Assembly (NCBI RefSeq): GCF_004683965.1
Contig: NZ_CP038436.1
Location: 248,001-312,000 of the forward strand
Source: Nocardioides seonyuensis
GTDB taxonomy: Bacteria > Actinomycetota > Actinomycetes > Propionibacteriales > Nocardioidaceae
DNA length: 64,000 bases
Direction: 5' to 3'
Shown here: positions 36,481-44,421 of the stretch, in pieces
How the letters are laid out: each line of letters starts with the position of its first letter
Position numbering within the stretch: position 1 is the first letter of the stretch
The notes under the pieces: model-generated
The model's database searches: none
What the model was told of the DNA's origin: nothing
Seen by the model: the letters and a program-made list of their open reading frames with translations, nothing else
Translations under genes and position numbers: made by a program

Positions 36481-36540
36481 TGGTCGAGGAAGGGCGAGGC
36501 GCCGATCTGAGGAGGCCGTCCACGGCCGTCTCGAAGGGTC
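36481..36540. repeat. Degenerate copy of the GGTTGAGG...TCTCGAAACC interspersed repeat
   Basis: TGGTCGAGGA at one end and CGTCTCGAAGGG at the other resemble the ends of the repeat family seen at 39051-40690, with a GGCCGTCCACGGCC hairpin between. It lies upstream of the ilvB leader and downstream of the PCD-VOC gene end. The match is partial. Confidence 0.45.
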
Positions 36541-36563
36541 CCGTCACGAGACCCCCGCTCGAT

Positions 36564-37238
36564 TCAGTCGCGGTAGGCGACCGTGCACACGCACGACCGG
36601 TTGCCGTCGGCGTCGGCGATCACCCAGTAGGCCGGAGCTCGGTCGTCGCTCACCAGGGTGCCGCCGGCGGCCAGGGCCGCCTCGACCCGCTTCGGCCCCT
36701 CGTCGATCGGCACCCACACGTCGAAGTGCCACCGCTGGTCGAAGTCCTGCTCCGGAAGCGGGTGGTCGTCCTCCTCGTCGGGTTCCTGCCACCAGATCAG
36801 CGGCACCTGGCCGCTCGGGTCGGTCGGCTCCCCGTTCTTCACCTCGCCGCCGAGCAGCGCCGCGTAGAACTCCGCGTGGCGGGCACCCGACTCGGTGTCG
36901 AGCCCGATCTCGAGCTGGGTGATCCCCGAGACGTCGGCGGTGGCGCCGAGCTCGGCGGCGTACTGGCTGATCTGACGCGCCAGGTCGACGTCGCGCGAGG
37001 TGATGCCACCGACGTCGTGGCTGGACAGCGTCACGAGGACCTCGGGATAGGTGAGCGTGATGTCGGGGTGGTGGTTGGCAGCTTCCGCCGCCTCACCGAT
37101 GCGGTTGACCAGCCGGAGCCCGGTGGCGAAGTCGCCCGTCCGAAAACGGGCCTTGATCCTGCCCAGTACCTGTCGCCAGTCAGCAAGATCGGCGTCGAGC
37201 ACGTCCCGGTGGGTGAGCGTCTGCTTCGGGTCGGTCAT
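36564..37238 (-). CDS. Pterin-4a-carbinolamine dehydratase-like domain fused to a VOC domain
   Basis: 224 residues. Residues 1-95 match the pterin carbinolamine dehydratase fold, with the motif NHHPDITLTYPEVLVTLSSHD and the trailing Asp of GGITSRD. Residues 105-224 are a VOC (glyoxalase-like) module with EFYAALLGGE, RWHFDVWVP and NRSCVCTVAYRD. The dehydratase regenerates tetrahydrobiopterin after aromatic hydroxylation or moonlights as a dimerisation factor. The VOC partner has no obvious substrate. No aromatic hydroxylase is adjacent. Confidence 0.8.
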   Translation of the reverse strand: MTDPKQTLTHRDVLDADLADWRQVLGRIKARFRTGDFATGLRLVNRIGEAAEAANHHPDITLTYPEVLVTLSSHDVGGITSRDVDLARQISQYAAELGATADVSGITQLEIGLDTESGARHAEFYAALLGGEVKNGEPTDPSGQVPLIWWQEPDEEDDHPLPEQDFDQRWHFDVWVPIDEGPKRVEAALAAGGTLVSDDRAPAYWVIADADGNRSCVCTVAYRD

Positions 37239-37324
37239 GCGAGCCACCCTGCCACCAGGCGGGACCACTGACCAGTGCCGCGAGGGTCTCTGGAATGGAT
37301 AGGTGATCCGGTTGGTTGAGAGAG

Positions 37325-37344
37325 GTAGTTCGATCTTCAACTAC
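37325..37344. promoter_or_regulatory. Inverted repeat upstream of the DUF981 gene
   Basis: GTAGTT, 8 bases, AACTAC, ending 26 bases before the DUF981 ATG. Its AT-rich halves stand out in this region and the size suits a MarR- or PadR-type site. No regulator gene is adjacent. Confidence 0.4.
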
Positions 37345-37370
37345 ATAGGTTCATGAAAGGAGCGGCCGAC

Positions 37371-38060
37371 ATGGTCGTCTACAACGAGCTGGTCGCGGTG
37401 ACCGCCGGAGCAGGTCTCCTGGGGTTCGCGGCCTTCCTGTCGACACTGATCAAGACCAAGCGGGTGGACAGCGAGGGGTGGGCGGCGTTCTTCGGCGTCA
37501 CCGGGGTGCTGTTGCTGGTCCTGGGACTGCACACGACGATGACGTGGCCCTTCGGCGGCGACGGGTTCGAGTACGCCAACATCGCCTTCGGCCAGCCCGC
37601 CGCCGGGTTCGGGGCGCTCCTCCTGCTGACCGCGGTCTACCTCTGGCGCAACCGCTCGCTCTTCGCCGGCGACGTCGAGGCGGCCAACGCCAGCGCACTC
37701 GCCTCTCTCAAGCCCGCAGGCATCTTCGTCGGCGCCCTCGGCCTGGGCATGGCCGTGCTGGCCATCACGTTCGTGCGGTTCCAGCTCGGCGCAGCCCCTC
37801 CGGAGGAACCCATCAGCGGACGCTTCGGCCACCTGCCGATCCTCGAGGCGCTCTTCCTCGGAGGCCTGTGGGGCGTCGTCGCCCTCGGTGCGCTGCTCTT
37901 CGCCCTCGCCCTGTGGACCGAGCGGCCGCAGCTGCTGCGCTGGGCCGTGTGGGCCTGGGTCATCGGCGGCGCGGTGTTCCTGCTGTTCGGCGCGATGAAC
38001 TTCTACACGCACATCGGCATGTACCACAACATCGCCTACGGCACGTCCTACAAGTGGTGA
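37371..38060 (+). CDS. DUF981 family integral membrane protein
   Basis: 229 residues with six to seven hydrophobic helices: 5-27, 42-58, 72-92, 115-140, 155-178 and 185-207. GLHTTMTWPFGGDGFEYANIAFGQPAAGFGALLL is a DUF981-type segment, and the end FYTHIGMYHNIAYGTSYKW is conserved in appearance. ATG 37371 was chosen because AAAGGAG lies 9 bases upstream; the in-frame ATG at 37353 overlaps that ribosome site. Function unknown. Confidence 0.75.
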   Translation: MVVYNELVAVTAGAGLLGFAAFLSTLIKTKRVDSEGWAAFFGVTGVLLLVLGLHTTMTWPFGGDGFEYANIAFGQPAAGFGALLLLTAVYLWRNRSLFAGDVEAANASALASLKPAGIFVGALGLGMAVLAITFVRFQLGAAPPEEPISGRFGHLPILEALFLGGLWGVVALGALLFALALWTERPQLLRWAVWAWVIGGAVFLLFGAMNFYTHIGMYHNIAYGTSYKW

Positions 38061-38115
38061 GTGCCTGACCCTCCGGATGGTGCCAGAGCCGTGCCAGCAC
38101 TCCTAGAGTGCTGGC

Positions 38116-38562
38116 ATGGCTCTCGGCGACCTCGTGCGGCAGGCGGTCCACTCGGCGTCGGGCGTCCCGCGACTCGCCTCTGCCGCCGCCCGCGCCGGCG
38201 TCGGCCCCGCGGGTGTCGTACAGGTGCTCCGCATCTCCGAGGCATCGCTGCGCAGTGCTGCTGCGCACGGCAGCGGCACCCCTGGTCGCGCCAACGCCCT
38301 GCGCCACTTCATGTGGCAGGCGCTCCTGACCGCGCGCTTCGGCCAGCACGTCGCGCACTCGGTCGCCCAGGCGCAGGAGACAGGCACTCCCAACCGTCGC
38401 GACTCGCAGGTCGACCACCACAACAACGCGGTCGGCCAGGAGTACGGCGCCGCCCACCCCGAGCTGCGTATCGGCTCCATCGGCGACGCCCTGTCGCTCC
38501 TCGTGCCGGTCGGGCTGGCCAAGTGGGAGGCCGGCGAGCTGGTGTGGGTCCGGCCTCAGTGA
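38116..38562 (+). CDS. Conserved protein with RHFMWQALLT...DHHNN motif (DUF6973-like)
   Basis: 148 residues, no signal peptide. NALRHFMWQALLTARFG, then AQETGTPNRRDSQVDHHNNAVGQEYG, give a conserved His/Asp/Asn set like that in DUF6973 proteins, which suggests a metal or active site. The assignment is from pattern memory and tentative. ATG start 50 bp after the DUF981 gene. The 3' end overlaps the convergent GNAT gene by 7 bp. Confidence 0.55.
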   Translation: MALGDLVRQAVHSASGVPRLASAAARAGVGPAGVVQVLRISEASLRSAAAHGSGTPGRANALRHFMWQALLTARFGQHVAHSVAQAQETGTPNRRDSQVDHHNNAVGQEYGAAHPELRIGSIGDALSLLVPVGLAKWEAGELVWVRPQ

Positions 38563-39011
38563 CCAGGTAGGTGCAGGTCGACGTAGGCGACGGTGTCACC
38601 GTCGAGGACGTAGCGGTCGTGCTCGACGAAGCCGTGGGCCAGTGCGAAGGCGAACCCATCGGTGTTGGTCTCGAGCACGACGGTCTCGATGCGCCGGGCT
38701 CCCAGGTTGGTCGCCTCGGCCAGCTCGTGCTGCAGGTAGGCGGTGCCGTGTCCACGTCGGCGATGGTCCGGCAGGACGCGGACGATCACCGTCGCGATCG
38801 CGTCGGGGTCCTGCGGCGGACGCACGGTGGCGTTCCCGACCAGCTCGCGACCGGAGTAGGCCAGCGTGAGGCGGTGACGGGTGGCCCGCTCGGCGACGTC
38901 GTCCGCGGACAGCGGATCGGTCGGGATGATGGCGTTGTGGATGGCACGCCAGTCCTCGAGGAGCGGGCCGGTGGCGACGACGACGTCCAGGTCTGGGGTG
39001 GGCACCCGCAC
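38556..39011 (-). CDS. GNAT-family N-acetyltransferase
   Basis: 151 residues. The acetyl-CoA loop is VRVLPDHRRRGHGTAYLQHELAEA, with a following LETNTDGFAFALAHGFVEHDRYVL segment typical of motif B. GTG 39011 or 39005 are both possible starts. The substrate is unknown. Upstream on the plus strand lie two copies of the interspersed repeat. Confidence 0.83.
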   Translation of the reverse strand: MRVPTPDLDVVVATGPLLEDWRAIHNAIIPTDPLSADDVAERATRHRLTLAYSGRELVGNATVRPPQDPDAIATVIVRVLPDHRRRGHGTAYLQHELAEATNLGARRIETVVLETNTDGFAFALAHGFVEHDRYVLDGDTVAYVDLHLPGH

Positions 39012-39050
39012 ACCCTGCCAGCCCGGCGGCCGGTGGTTGCCGTCGATCTC

Positions 39051-39088
39051 GGTGGTTGAGGAGGGACGAGTCCTGTCTCGAAACCACC
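39051..39088 (+). repeat. Interspersed palindromic repeat, copy 1
   Basis: Starts GGTGGTTGAGGAGGGAC and ends GTCTCGAAACCACC; the outer 7 bases are exact inverted complements and GGAC/GTCC pair inside, so it folds as a hairpin. It lies between the GNAT gene start and the DUF222/HNH gene. Confidence 0.8.
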
Positions 39089-39098
39089 CGCCATCGTT

Positions 39099-39131
39099 GG
39101 TTGCGGAAGGACGGAGTCCTGTCTCGAAACC
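39099..39131 (+). repeat. Interspersed repeat, copy 2 (left inverted repeat of the HNH gene)
   Basis: 33 bases beginning GGTTGCGGAAGGACGGAG and ending GTCTCGAAACC. It is identical at 32 of 33 positions to the reverse complement of 40632-40664, so the two copies bracket the DUF222/HNH gene as inverted repeats. It ends 60 bp before the gene's ATG. Confidence 0.85.
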
Positions 39132-39191
39132 CTTGTGGAATGGCGCTTTCCTCGACCTCCGACTGTCAGTGGTCTCCTGTTGGATTGAGTC

Positions 39192-40712
39192 ATGTCCACC
39201 ACCGCCGCCACCACCATGACGCAGCCGGGTTCTGCGGCTGCGGTGCTGGCGGCGGTGAAGGAACGACGAGCGATCGAGAACAGGGCCGCCGCGGATGTCC
39301 TGACCCTGGCTGCCGAGTGGGCTGACCTGCACCCACCGGAGTCGATCCACCACGCCGCCGGGTTCTCGATGCCGGGCTGTGAGCACGAGGAACCCCTCGC
39401 CGGACCCGGCACGCCGCTGGTGGCGGAGTTCTGCTGCGCCGAGCTCGGCGCCGTCCTGGGCGTCTCGTCCACGGCGGCGAAGCGGCTGATCGGCAACGCC
39501 CTCGAACTCAGGCACCGCCTCCCCCGGCTCTGGGCAGCCGTCCAGTCCGGTCAGGTGCCGGCGTGGCGGGCCCGGCTCGTGGCAGAGGCCACCGCCCACG
39601 CCTCCCCCGCCCTGACCCTCGAAGCCGCCGGCTGGATCGACGCCCAGGTCGCCGCCGTTGCCGGCAAGGTCGGCGCCGCCCAGCTCGACCGGCTGGTGAC
39701 CGAGGCCATCACCCGGTTCCAGCTCGACACCACCGACCCCGACGACGAGAGGTCACCGGGCGAGACCCGGCACGTCACCATCGAGAAGGACGTCGTCTCC
39801 CGGTGCGGCACCATCGCCGTCAACGCATCCCTCGACCTGATCGACGCGCTCGACCTCGACCACACCCTGGCCCACCACGCCGCAGTCCTGAAGGCACTCG
39901 GCTCCACCGACAGCCTTGACGCCCGCCGCGCCACCGCGCTCGGCCACCTCGTCCGCACCCAGACCTCGATGGACCTCGCCGGCCTCCTCGGTCACGACTC
40001 CTCGGCGGCTGAGCGGGGTTCGGTGGTTGAGGACGGCCAGCCACCTTCCGTGGTTGAGCCGAGTTCGGTGGTTGAGGAGGCGCGCCAGCGCCGTCTCGAA
40101 ACCCCCGCGGCCCGCCAGCTCGTCCTCCACATCCACCTCACCGCCGCCGCAGTCGGTGACGGTGGGATCTCCTTCGACCACCTCGGCCGCATGGAGGAAG
40201 GCATGCGTCTCCTCCTGCTCGATCAGGTCAGGTCCTGGTGCGGCGACTCCCACACCAAGGTCGTCCTCAAGCCCGTCATCGACCTCAACCAGCCGAAGCG
40301 AGCCAACGGCTACGCGATCCCCGACCGGATCCGCGAACACGTCACCCTGCGAGACCGGACCTGCGTGTTCCCCCACTGCACCAGGCCAGCCCGCCGCTGC
40401 CAGGTCGACCACATCACCTCCTACGACCACGACGCACAAGCAGAAGGCAGACCCCAACCCGGGCCAACCGAGACACAGAACCTCGCCGCCCTGTGCACCT
40501 TCCACCACCGCCTCAAGACCCACACCGGCTGGCGCTACACCATGGTCGACCCCGGTGTCTTCGAGTGGACCAGCCCTGACGGCCACCGGTACCTGAGAGA
40601 CCCTGAAGGCACCACGCCAATCGCATCACCTGGTTTCGAGACAGGACTCCGTCCTTCCTCAACCAGCGAAGTGCTCCGTCCTTCCTCAACCAACGACGAC
40701 CCACGACATTGA
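39192..40712 (+). CDS. DUF222 (13E12-type) HNH endonuclease with repeat-derived insertions
   Basis: 506 residues. An N-terminal DUF222 helical domain (1-270) is followed by a complete C-terminal HNH domain: CVFPHC, CQVDHITSYD, NLAALCTFHHRLKTH. This copy keeps both Cys pairs and the catalytic His, unlike the gene at 1886. Residues 276-310 (SVVEDGQPPSVVEPSSVVEE, then ARQRRLETP) are encoded by in-frame pieces of the interspersed repeat, and the last 25 residues come from inverted copies. DNA cleavage is expected but unproven. No SOS box is upstream. Confidence 0.88.
   Translation: MSTTAATTMTQPGSAAAVLAAVKERRAIENRAAADVLTLAAEWADLHPPESIHHAAGFSMPGCEHEEPLAGPGTPLVAEFCCAELGAVLGVSSTAAKRLIGNALELRHRLPRLWAAVQSGQVPAWRARLVAEATAHASPALTLEAAGWIDAQVAAVAGKVGAAQLDRLVTEAITRFQLDTTDPDDERSPGETRHVTIEKDVVSRCGTIAVNASLDLIDALDLDHTLAHHAAVLKALGSTDSLDARRATALGHLVRTQTSMDLAGLLGHDSSAAERGSVVEDGQPPSVVEPSSVVEEARQRRLETPAARQLVLHIHLTAAAVGDGGISFDHLGRMEEGMRLLLLDQVRSWCGDSHTKVVLKPVIDLNQPKRANGYAIPDRIREHVTLRDRTCVFPHCTRPARRCQVDHITSYDHDAQAEGRPQPGPTETQNLAALCTFHHRLKTHTGWRYTMVDPGVFEWTSPDGHRYLRDPEGTTPIASPGFETGLRPSSTSEVLRPSSTNDDPRH
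40018..40106 (+). repeat. Repeat copies inserted in frame within the HNH gene
   Basis: Three GGTGGTTGAG-like starts (at about 40023, 40050 and 40067) lead to one full copy, 40067-40106, ending CGTCTCGAAACCCCC. The inserted DNA length keeps the reading frame open and encodes a Ser/Val/Glu-rich linker between the DUF222 and HNH domains. Confidence 0.75.
40632..40664 (-). repeat. Interspersed repeat, copy 3 (right inverted repeat of the HNH gene)
   Basis: The reverse complement reads GGTTGAGGAAGGACGGAG...GTCTCGAAACC, one mismatch from the copy at 39099-39131. It lies inside the last codons of the HNH gene. A partial fourth copy (GTTGGTTGAGGAAGGACGGA on the minus strand) follows at about 40674-40693. 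Confidence 0.85.
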
Positions 40713-40771
40713 CCCCGCCCCGCACCCCGCCGCAGCGACACCCGGCGGGGCGACCGGCATGTCCAGACAGG

Positions 40772-40990
40772 TCAACAGCTGGTCTCGCGAGTGGACTCCT
40801 CCACCGGACGCCCCACCCACCGCGCCAGGGTGAGGATGCCGTCGGCCTCGAACCTGCCGTACTCCCTGAGGCGCCGGATGGTCCCGAGGCTCACGCCCAC
40901 CTCTGCTGCGACCTGGCTCCACGTCAGCCCACGGCTGGACCGCTCCGAGTCGAGGGCGGCGTACAGGGCGGGCGGGTCGAAGCGACGCAT
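40772..40990 (-). CDS. Small helix-turn-helix (XRE-like) protein
   Basis: 72 residues. LTWSQVAAEVGVSLGTIRRLREYG is a clear helix-turn-helix with the Cro/XRE spacing, and the rest is one flanking helix on each side. It has no sensory domain. Located between the HNH gene (convergent) and a VOC protein gene on the same strand. Its target is unknown. Confidence 0.75.
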   Translation of the reverse strand: MRRFDPPALYAALDSERSSRGLTWSQVAAEVGVSLGTIRRLREYGRFEADGILTLARWVGRPVEESTRETSC

Positions 40991-41047
40991 CAGGACATCC
41001 TTGTGGACCCGGCCTCCCGAGTCACCCGCCCCGACGGACCCAGACCT

Positions 41048-41464
41048 TCACGGCAGCACGGACTGACCGATCTCGCCGGGGTTGAAGGCGACCTCCCAGC
41101 GGAAGCCGTCGGGGTCTGCGAAGTAGCCGGTGTAACCACCCCACTCGCGCTCGGCCGGCTCACCCACGTGGCTGGCGCCGGCCGTCCGGGCCTGCTCCAG
41201 GCAGCGGTCCACGCCCTCCGGGGATGCGACGTTGTGAGCGAGGGTGAGAGGAGGGATGCCGCCGCGCGCGGGCGCCGTACCGACCTCAGCGGTGAAGTGG
41301 GCTTCGTCCCACAGCGACAGCACGACCTTGTCGGCGACCCGGAACATCAGCACCTCGCCGGGCACCTGCAGCTCGGCCTCCCAGCCGAGGCCGCTGACGT
41401 AGAAGGCCTGACTGGCCGCCAGGTCGCGCACGGCGAGCGTGATGAAGCTGACGCGCTGGTCCAT
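41048..41464 (-). CDS. VOC-family (glyoxalase-like) protein
   Basis: 138 residues, two beta-alpha-beta-beta-beta modules. It starts MDQRVSFITLAVRDLAASQAFYVSGLGWEAEL and ends GGYTGYFADPDGFRWEVAFNPG, with the metal-ligand Glu in the last strand. It resembles the uncharacterised glyoxalase/bleomycin-resistance-like group. Its ATG overlaps the GNAT stop (TGATG), so the two are co-translated. Confidence 0.88.
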   Translation of the reverse strand: MDQRVSFITLAVRDLAASQAFYVSGLGWEAELQVPGEVLMFRVADKVVLSLWDEAHFTAEVGTAPARGGIPPLTLAHNVASPEGVDRCLEQARTAGASHVGEPAEREWGGYTGYFADPDGFRWEVAFNPGEIGQSVLP

Positions 41465-42174
41465 CACGCCTCCGGTGGGGTGGGGCGGGCGGCAAGACGG
41501 ACGCGCTGGCGGCCCATGGCGTCGAAGTTGCGGTCGTCGAGCCAGTCCTCGAGCGCCTTGCGCACGCGCGGCCACTCGCGGTCGGTGATCGAGAACCAGT
41601 CGGTGTCGCGGTTGCGGCCCTTGTAGACGAGGGCGTTGCGGAACCGGCCCTCCCAGATGAACCCGAGGCGGACCGCAGCGCGCCGCGACGGCGCGTTGAG
41701 GCTGTCGCACTTCCACTCGTAGCGGCGGTAGCCGAGGTCGTCGAAGACGTGGCGCATCAGGAGGTACATCGCCTCGGTCGCGGCCCGTGACCTCTGGAGC
41801 TGGCGCCCGAAGCAGATGCCGCCGACCTCCACCGAGCCCATCGCGGGGTCGATGCGCATCAGAGAGCTGAACCCGGCGGCGCGGCCCGTCTCGACCGGCA
41901 CGATGGCGTACGGCACCGTGGCGGGGTCTGCGACGGCGGTCTCGAGCAACGCCGCGAGCCCGTCGCGCGTCGTCGGCCTCTCCTGGAACAGGTAGGTCCA
42001 CAGGGACTCGTCGCGCTCGTCGCAGACCGCTTCGAAGAGGTCGTCGACGTGCTCGGCCGACATCGGCTCGAGCCGCACGCCCTTGCCCTCCAGCAGCACC
42101 GGCTCAGGTCGCAGCCGGGGGGCCCACTCGACCTCGCGTCCGATTCGCTGACCGTGCTCGTTCGTGGTGGTCAT
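41464..42174 (-). CDS. GNAT-family acetyltransferase (RimJ/RimL type)
   Basis: 236 residues. VRLEPMSAEHVDDLFEAV, then GGICFGRQLQRSRAATEAMYLLMRHVFDDLGYRRYEWKCDSLNAPSRRAAVRLGFIWEGRFRNA, the typical RimL-like core and the motif recognising N-terminal amines or small amines. Cytosolic. Coupled to the VOC gene downstream and 10 bp from the S66 peptidase stop upstream, so likely one operon with kynU. Confidence 0.88.
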   Translation of the reverse strand: MTTTNEHGQRIGREVEWAPRLRPEPVLLEGKGVRLEPMSAEHVDDLFEAVCDERDESLWTYLFQERPTTRDGLAALLETAVADPATVPYAIVPVETGRAAGFSSLMRIDPAMGSVEVGGICFGRQLQRSRAATEAMYLLMRHVFDDLGYRRYEWKCDSLNAPSRRAAVRLGFIWEGRFRNALVYKGRNRDTDWFSITDREWPRVRKALEDWLDDRNFDAMGRQRVRLAARPTPPEA

Positions 42175-42184
42175 CGTGCCTTCC

Positions 42185-43195
42185 TCATCGGAGCTCCTGA
42201 GTGATCTGACGGACGTCGGGACCCACCTCGACGGTCGCGAGAGCGCCGTTGAGGAGCTGGAGCTTCGGCGGCACGTGGCCGAACTCCACGTCGAAGACGA
42301 TCGGGAGGCCGAGGTCGCCGAGCGCGTCGAGCACCCCCTCGCGCTGGGTCAGGGTGCTGGAGTCGGGAGCCTTGGTTCGGCCGATCAGGATGGCGTTGGC
42401 GGCGTCGAACCACCCGGCGTAGCGAAGGTTGTGGAACTCGCGACAGCTCGTGAAGGCGTCGTCCTCGCACACCTCGAGGTAGATGATCGTCCCCTCGGGG
42501 CAGTGGTCGCGGGCGAAGCCGGCCACGTCGCCGTACGGCGTCCCGGTCAGCGCACTGACCGTGTCGAGGCATCCCCCGAGCAGCCGCCCGGTCGCTGCCA
42601 GACGATCAGCGCCGTGCAGGCTCCACTCCCCCACGCCCACACGCTTCCACTCGGTCGCGGTGTGGTCCTCCTCGAAGCGCACCCAGTCGGCGATGAGCCC
42701 GGGTTGGCGCTGGACGACGGGACCGGTGGCGCCGGCGACGTCGAGCCAGTGGACCAGGCCGTCTGGGACCGAGTAGGGCGTGTCGGCCAGGTTGTCGCCG
42801 TGGAGCGTCGCCACCCCGGTGCGCAGGGTGATCGGCAGCAGCAGCGTCGAGATGTCGGACCAGCCCACGAACCACGTGGGCTCGGCGGCGGCGATGGCGT
42901 CCCAGTCGAGCTGGTCGAGGAGGTCGATCGCGGTCTCACCGCCCCACGGGGGGACGACGGCGCGGATCGCGGGGTCGGTGAGCATGCGGTTCAGCTCGGC
43001 CGCCCGCGCCTCCTTGGGTGCGGAGATGTGGGTCGACCCGTCCATGCAGTCGCCGACCTCGACGGCGTAGCCGCGCTCGCGCAGCCAGTCGACGCAGAAC
43101 TCGATGCGCCGGGCACCCGCGCCCTCCACTCCCGAGGACGGGGAGGTGACGCCGATCCGGTCACCGGGTCGCAGCGGAGCGGGGAACCGGATCAT
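42185..43195 (-). CDS. S66 family LD-carboxypeptidase / MccF-like peptidase
   Basis: 336 residues. LRPGDRIGVTSPSSG is the S66 N-terminus, the nucleophile Ser lies in VGWSDISTLLLPI, a Glu in YLEVCEDDAF and the catalytic His in FDVEFGHVPPKLQLL. The family includes cytosolic LD-carboxypeptidases of cell-wall recycling and MccF enzymes that cleave microcin C-like adducts. No signal peptide favours an MccF or recycling role. It overlaps kynU by 4 bp. Confidence 0.88.
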   Translation of the reverse strand: MIRFPAPLRPGDRIGVTSPSSGVEGAGARRIEFCVDWLRERGYAVEVGDCMDGSTHISAPKEARAAELNRMLTDPAIRAVVPPWGGETAIDLLDQLDWDAIAAAEPTWFVGWSDISTLLLPITLRTGVATLHGDNLADTPYSVPDGLVHWLDVAGATGPVVQRQPGLIADWVRFEEDHTATEWKRVGVGEWSLHGADRLAATGRLLGGCLDTVSALTGTPYGDVAGFARDHCPEGTIIYLEVCEDDAFTSCREFHNLRYAGWFDAANAILIGRTKAPDSSTLTQREGVLDALGDLGLPIVFDVEFGHVPPKLQLLNGALATVEVGPDVRQITQELR

Positions 43196-44400
43196 CGGCG
43201 CAGCTCCTCGGCAACGGCCGCGAGGCCGGCCTCGACCTCGGCGAAGGAGGTGGACAGCGGCGAGAGGCCGATCCGGAGCCCACCGGGGTCGCGGTAGTCG
43301 GGGATGACGTCGCGCTGCCAAAGCCGAGCGGTCACTTCGCGCATGCGCTCATGGTGGAACGTGACGTGCCCTCCGCGCAGGGCCGGGTCGCGTGGCGAGA
43401 TGACCGCCACCTCCGGCAGCAGGCGGTCGGTGAGCTCGACGGCGTACGACGTCAGGGCCACCGACTTCGCGCGGATCGCGTCGATCCCGGCAGCCTCGAC
43501 GAGCCCCAGCATGTCCTTCATCGGCAGCATGCCGAGGATCGGCGGCGTGCCGGAGAGGAACCGTCGGATCCCGGAGGCGGGCCGGTAGCCCGGACCCATC
43601 GCGAACGGCTCCGCGTGACCCATCCATCCCTGGATGGGCTGGGTCAGCTCGTCCTGCAGCCGCGCGCTGACATACCCGAAGGCGGGCGAGCCGGGCCCGC
43701 CGTTGAGGTACTTGTAGGTGCACCCCACCGCGAGGTCGACGTCCCACGCGTCGAGCTCGACGGGCACCGAGCCGGCCGAGTGGCACAGGTCCCACAGCAC
43801 CAGGGCACCGGCGTCGTGGGCGATGCGGGTGAGCCCGGCTGCGTCGGCGAGCCAGGCCGAGCGGTAGGCGACGTGGGAGAGGACGACGAGCGCGGTCCGC
43901 TCCGAGACCGCCTCACCCAGCTGGTCCGGGGTGACACCGGCACGGCTGTCGACCTCGATCCAGCGCAGCTGCAGGCCGCGCTCGCGCGCGATGCCCTCGG
44001 CGACGTAGCGGTCGGTCGGGAAGTTGTCGGTGTCGAGGACGATCTCCGTGCGCGAGCTGTCGCGTCGGCCCATGGCGTCGACGGCGGCTCGCATCAGCTT
44101 GTAGAGCCACACCGTCGTCGCGTCCGCGACCACCGTCTGCCCCGTAGCGGCGCCGAGGACCGTCCTGGCGAGCTCGTCCCCCAGTCTGGTCGGGGCGTCC
44201 ATCCAGCGCTCGTCCCACCCGCGGATCAGGCGCCCTCCCCAGTCCTCACGGACGAACTCACCCAGGCGCCCGGCGGTGGACACCAGCGGCCGGCCCAGCG
44301 AGTTGCCGTCGAAGTAGACGAGGTCGGAGGCAGCGCCGACGAACCGGTCGCGGTAGGACGCGAGCGGGTCGGCGGCGTCGAGCTCTGCAGCGGTGCTCAC
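43192..44400 (-). CDS. kynU: Kynureninase
   Basis: 402 residues, PLP fold type I. YFDGNSLGRPL is the kynureninase N-terminal motif, DTDNFPTDRYVAEG is diagnostic, and the PLP Lys lies in VGCTYKYLNGGPGSPAF. It cleaves kynurenine to anthranilate and alanine. No tryptophan dioxygenase or kynurenine formamidase is in the window, so its pathway partners lie elsewhere or it salvages kynurenine. GTG start, coupled to the S66 gene. Confidence 0.93.
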   Translation of the reverse strand: MSTAAELDAADPLASYRDRFVGAASDLVYFDGNSLGRPLVSTAGRLGEFVREDWGGRLIRGWDERWMDAPTRLGDELARTVLGAATGQTVVADATTVWLYKLMRAAVDAMGRRDSSRTEIVLDTDNFPTDRYVAEGIARERGLQLRWIEVDSRAGVTPDQLGEAVSERTALVVLSHVAYRSAWLADAAGLTRIAHDAGALVLWDLCHSAGSVPVELDAWDVDLAVGCTYKYLNGGPGSPAFGYVSARLQDELTQPIQGWMGHAEPFAMGPGYRPASGIRRFLSGTPPILGMLPMKDMLGLVEAAGIDAIRAKSVALTSYAVELTDRLLPEVAVISPRDPALRGGHVTFHHERMREVTARLWQRDVIPDYRDPGGLRIGLSPLSTSFAEVEAGLAAVAEELRR

Positions 44401-44421
44401 CCGCCCACTCTCCCAGACGGG

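Noticed and set aside
39099..40664. Calling the repeat-bracketed HNH gene a transposon
   Set aside because: There is no transposase, no target-site duplication that I can see, and the right repeat lies inside the gene's own 3' end. Reported as a finding instead.
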